DNA of 7,028 nt from an uncultured Clostridia bacterium (GTDB taxonomy: Bacteria; Bacillota; Clostridia; TANB77; CAG-508): contig CALXJN010000102.1 in the NCBI GenBank assembly GCA_944388635.1, forward strand, positions 1 to 7,028. Reading direction: 5' to 3'. Numbering within the stretch: position 1 is the first letter of the stretch; each line of letters begins with the position of its first letter. This document shows positions 6,103 to 7,028 of this stretch, in pieces. Under the pieces are notes generated by a model that did not search any database, had not been told where the DNA came from, and was given only the letters and a program-made list of their open reading frames with translations. A program made the position numbers and the translations under genes.

Positions 6103-6361
6103 GCTTTTAAATTGCGATTATATATACACTAAAAGGAACATGATATATTTAATTTTAACGTCACCCTTGCTGGTGCAGGCTTGAAAATAAGATTATATGA
6201 AGCCTGCACCTACATAGCATAACTTGGCTCTAACTCACTTTGCTCGAAGAGCCAAGAAAATTCGCCGTCGCTTTCAGCTCCGTTATTCGCTGCGCAGGTT
6301 TACTAAAAATTAAATATATCATGTTCCTTTTTATTGAAATTTAACTTTGCAATTTAAAAGC
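6103..6361. repeat. Nested palindromic (MITE-like) element of 259 bp
   Basis: The outer inverted repeats are gcttttaaattgc (6103-6115) and its exact complement at 6349-6361. Inside them a 26-bp perfect inverted repeat pairs 6131-6156 with 6306-6331. The centre holds two further hairpins: 6172-6182 with 6200-6210 (11 bp, ggtgcaggctt) and 6223-6231 with 6248-6256 (9 bp, cttggctct). The inner part (about 6160-6300) is visibly more GC-rich than the surrounding DNA, which suggests a foreign or mobile origin. No ORF is credible inside it. It could be a non-autonomous transposable element or a structured RNA; no target-site duplication was identified with certainty. Confidence 0.65.
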
Positions 6362-6444
6362 CTTATGATATTTGCGTGTTTTTGTGTATAAAAAACCAAA
6401 AACTCCCAATAATATAGATAGATTATTTGAATGGAGGTAAGGAT

Positions 6445-6633
6445 ATGGCAGACTTAAATCAAGTTGAATTACAAAATTTAAGACATCTAATAGGCTCGAC
6501 AGAAACAAGTTATCAAAAATTAACAACTTATTCAGAACAAGCAGTTGATCCACAAATTAAACAAGTATTTACAAAATCAGCACAGGATGCACTTAATACT
6601 AAGCAGAAACTTATGACATTCTTAAACAACTAG
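6445..6633 (+). CDS. Small CotF-like spore coat-associated protein, 62 residues
   Basis: The start ATG at 6445 lies seven bases after a GGAGG ribosome binding site (6433-6437); an in-frame TTG further upstream precedes that site and is rejected. The product starts MADLNQVELQNLRHLI and is predicted to be mostly helical, with DPQIKQVFTKSAQDALNTKQ typical of the short partner often found next to CotF-family genes in Clostridia. These proteins belong to the spore coat or to structures formed during sporulation. No membrane segment or catalytic motif is visible. It stands 151 bases before a second, longer CotF-like gene in the same direction. I could not identify a confident sporulation sigma-factor promoter. 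The family call rests on sequence pattern from memory, so it is moderate. Confidence 0.7.
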   Translation: MADLNQVELQNLRHLIGSTETSYQKLTTYSEQAVDPQIKQVFTKSAQDALNTKQKLMTFLNN

Positions 6634-6675
6634 TTAAAAAAATAAACGTCGCATTACGTCGTTATTTAAAATACA

Positions 6676-6714
6676 AAAAAGCTTTAACGTGCAAAAGCAT
6701 GCCTTCGCCTTTTT
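6676..6714 (+). terminator. Weak terminator-like hairpin between the two coat genes
   Basis: AAAAAG (6676-6681) can pair with CTTTTT (6709-6714), with a small inner stem cgtgc/gcatg that includes one G-U pair. The structure is imperfect. It may reduce but not prevent co-transcription of the two coat genes. Confidence 0.25.
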
Positions 6715-6784
6715 GATTTTAAATGCCTAGTACTGCTCGTTTCTCTTTCTAACTATAAAAAAGAATATATGGGAGGAAAAAATA

Positions 6785-7027
6785 ATGGATGAAAAAACAA
6801 TGATAAATGACATCTTAGAAGGTGTTAAAACAGAACTTACAACATATAGCCAAGTTATATCAGAAGCAGAAAACATGCAACTTAGAAACACAATTCAGCA
6901 AATAAGGAATTCATCAGAAAGTTTTCAATATGAACTATTTAAAATAGCACAAAGCAAAGGTTATTATAAACCAGCAGAAAAAGCAGACGAAAAACAAATA
7001 GTAAAAGTCAAAAACGATTTAGAATAA
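6785..7027 (+). CDS. CotF-family spore coat protein, 80 residues
   Basis: This is a spore coat CotF-like protein, a short helical protein thought to pack in the outer layers of the spore. The ATG follows a strong GGGAGG ribosome binding site (6771-6776) by eight bases. The family pattern is clear: MDEKTMINDILEGVKTEL at the start, a central helix with RNTIQQIRNSSESFQYELF, then the SKGYYKPAEKA segment that corresponds to the usual GWY region, and a final KVKNDLE. Length is normal for the family (about 80-90 residues). The frame is intact and ends one base before the window edge. With the 6445-6633 gene it forms a typical pair of coat genes, which supports a spore-forming host. Regulation by a mother-cell sigma factor is expected but no promoter is clear. 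Confidence 0.85.
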   Translation: MDEKTMINDILEGVKTELTTYSQVISEAENMQLRNTIQQIRNSSESFQYELFKIAQSKGYYKPAEKADEKQIVKVKNDLE

Positions 7028-7028
7028 A

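Noticed and set aside
6103..6361. A small gene inside the nested palindrome, or a riboswitch upstream of the coat genes
   Set aside because: No frame with a ribosome site and start is present, and no known riboswitch consensus was recognised; the coat genes do not belong to a metabolite pathway.

Overview
The window is AT-rich and its genes prefer AGA for arginine and A/T-ending codons. It carries two CotF-like spore coat genes, a Firmicutes-type PcrA helicase and a pyrimidine-nucleoside phosphorylase. This suggests a low-GC, spore-forming member of the Clostridia, probably an uncultured or gut-type lineage. That assignment is inferred from gene content and base composition only.

Layout: (1) 1-684 (+), a ZIP-family metal transporter, cut by the left edge. 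(2) 706-790, a palindromic repeat. (3) 804-2084 (-), an unrecognised acidic 426-residue protein with its own strong promoter (2237-2265) and a leader dominated by a 37-bp perfect hairpin (2118-2231). (4) 2352-3642 (+), pyrimidine-nucleoside phosphorylase. (5) 3703-5986 (+), PcrA/UvrD-type DNA helicase, in the same direction and 60 bases downstream. (6) 5992-6099, a promoter closely followed by an intrinsic terminator, which could make a small RNA of about 72 nt. (7) 6103-6361, a nested palindromic element. (8) 6445-6633 and 6785-7027 (+), two small CotF-like spore coat genes.

The main observation is that three unrelated, well-conserved genes (ZIP transporter, phosphorylase, helicase) are each broken once, in the same way. 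At each break a single extra C sits exactly between two codons, just before a glycine codon GGY. The zero frame therefore meets the arginine codon CGG, and the protein continues in the +1 frame starting with Gly. The three heptamers are CTT-CGG-T, GCA-CGG-C and ATT-CGG-C. By eye, CGG occurs in frame nowhere else in the window, although out-of-frame CGG triplets are common (mostly AAC-GGA and GAC-GGN). When CGG is crossed with a +1 shift, or CGGY is read as one four-base glycine codon, all three proteins become full length with intact motifs. This points to a lineage-wide recoding rule: +1 frameshifting at an unassigned or hungry CGG codon, or a quadruplet-reading tRNA-Gly. A systematic sequencing or assembly artefact is the main alternative and must be excluded from reads.

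The genes do not form one pathway. They are housekeeping (metal uptake, nucleoside salvage, DNA repair) and sporulation functions, separated by palindromic repeats.
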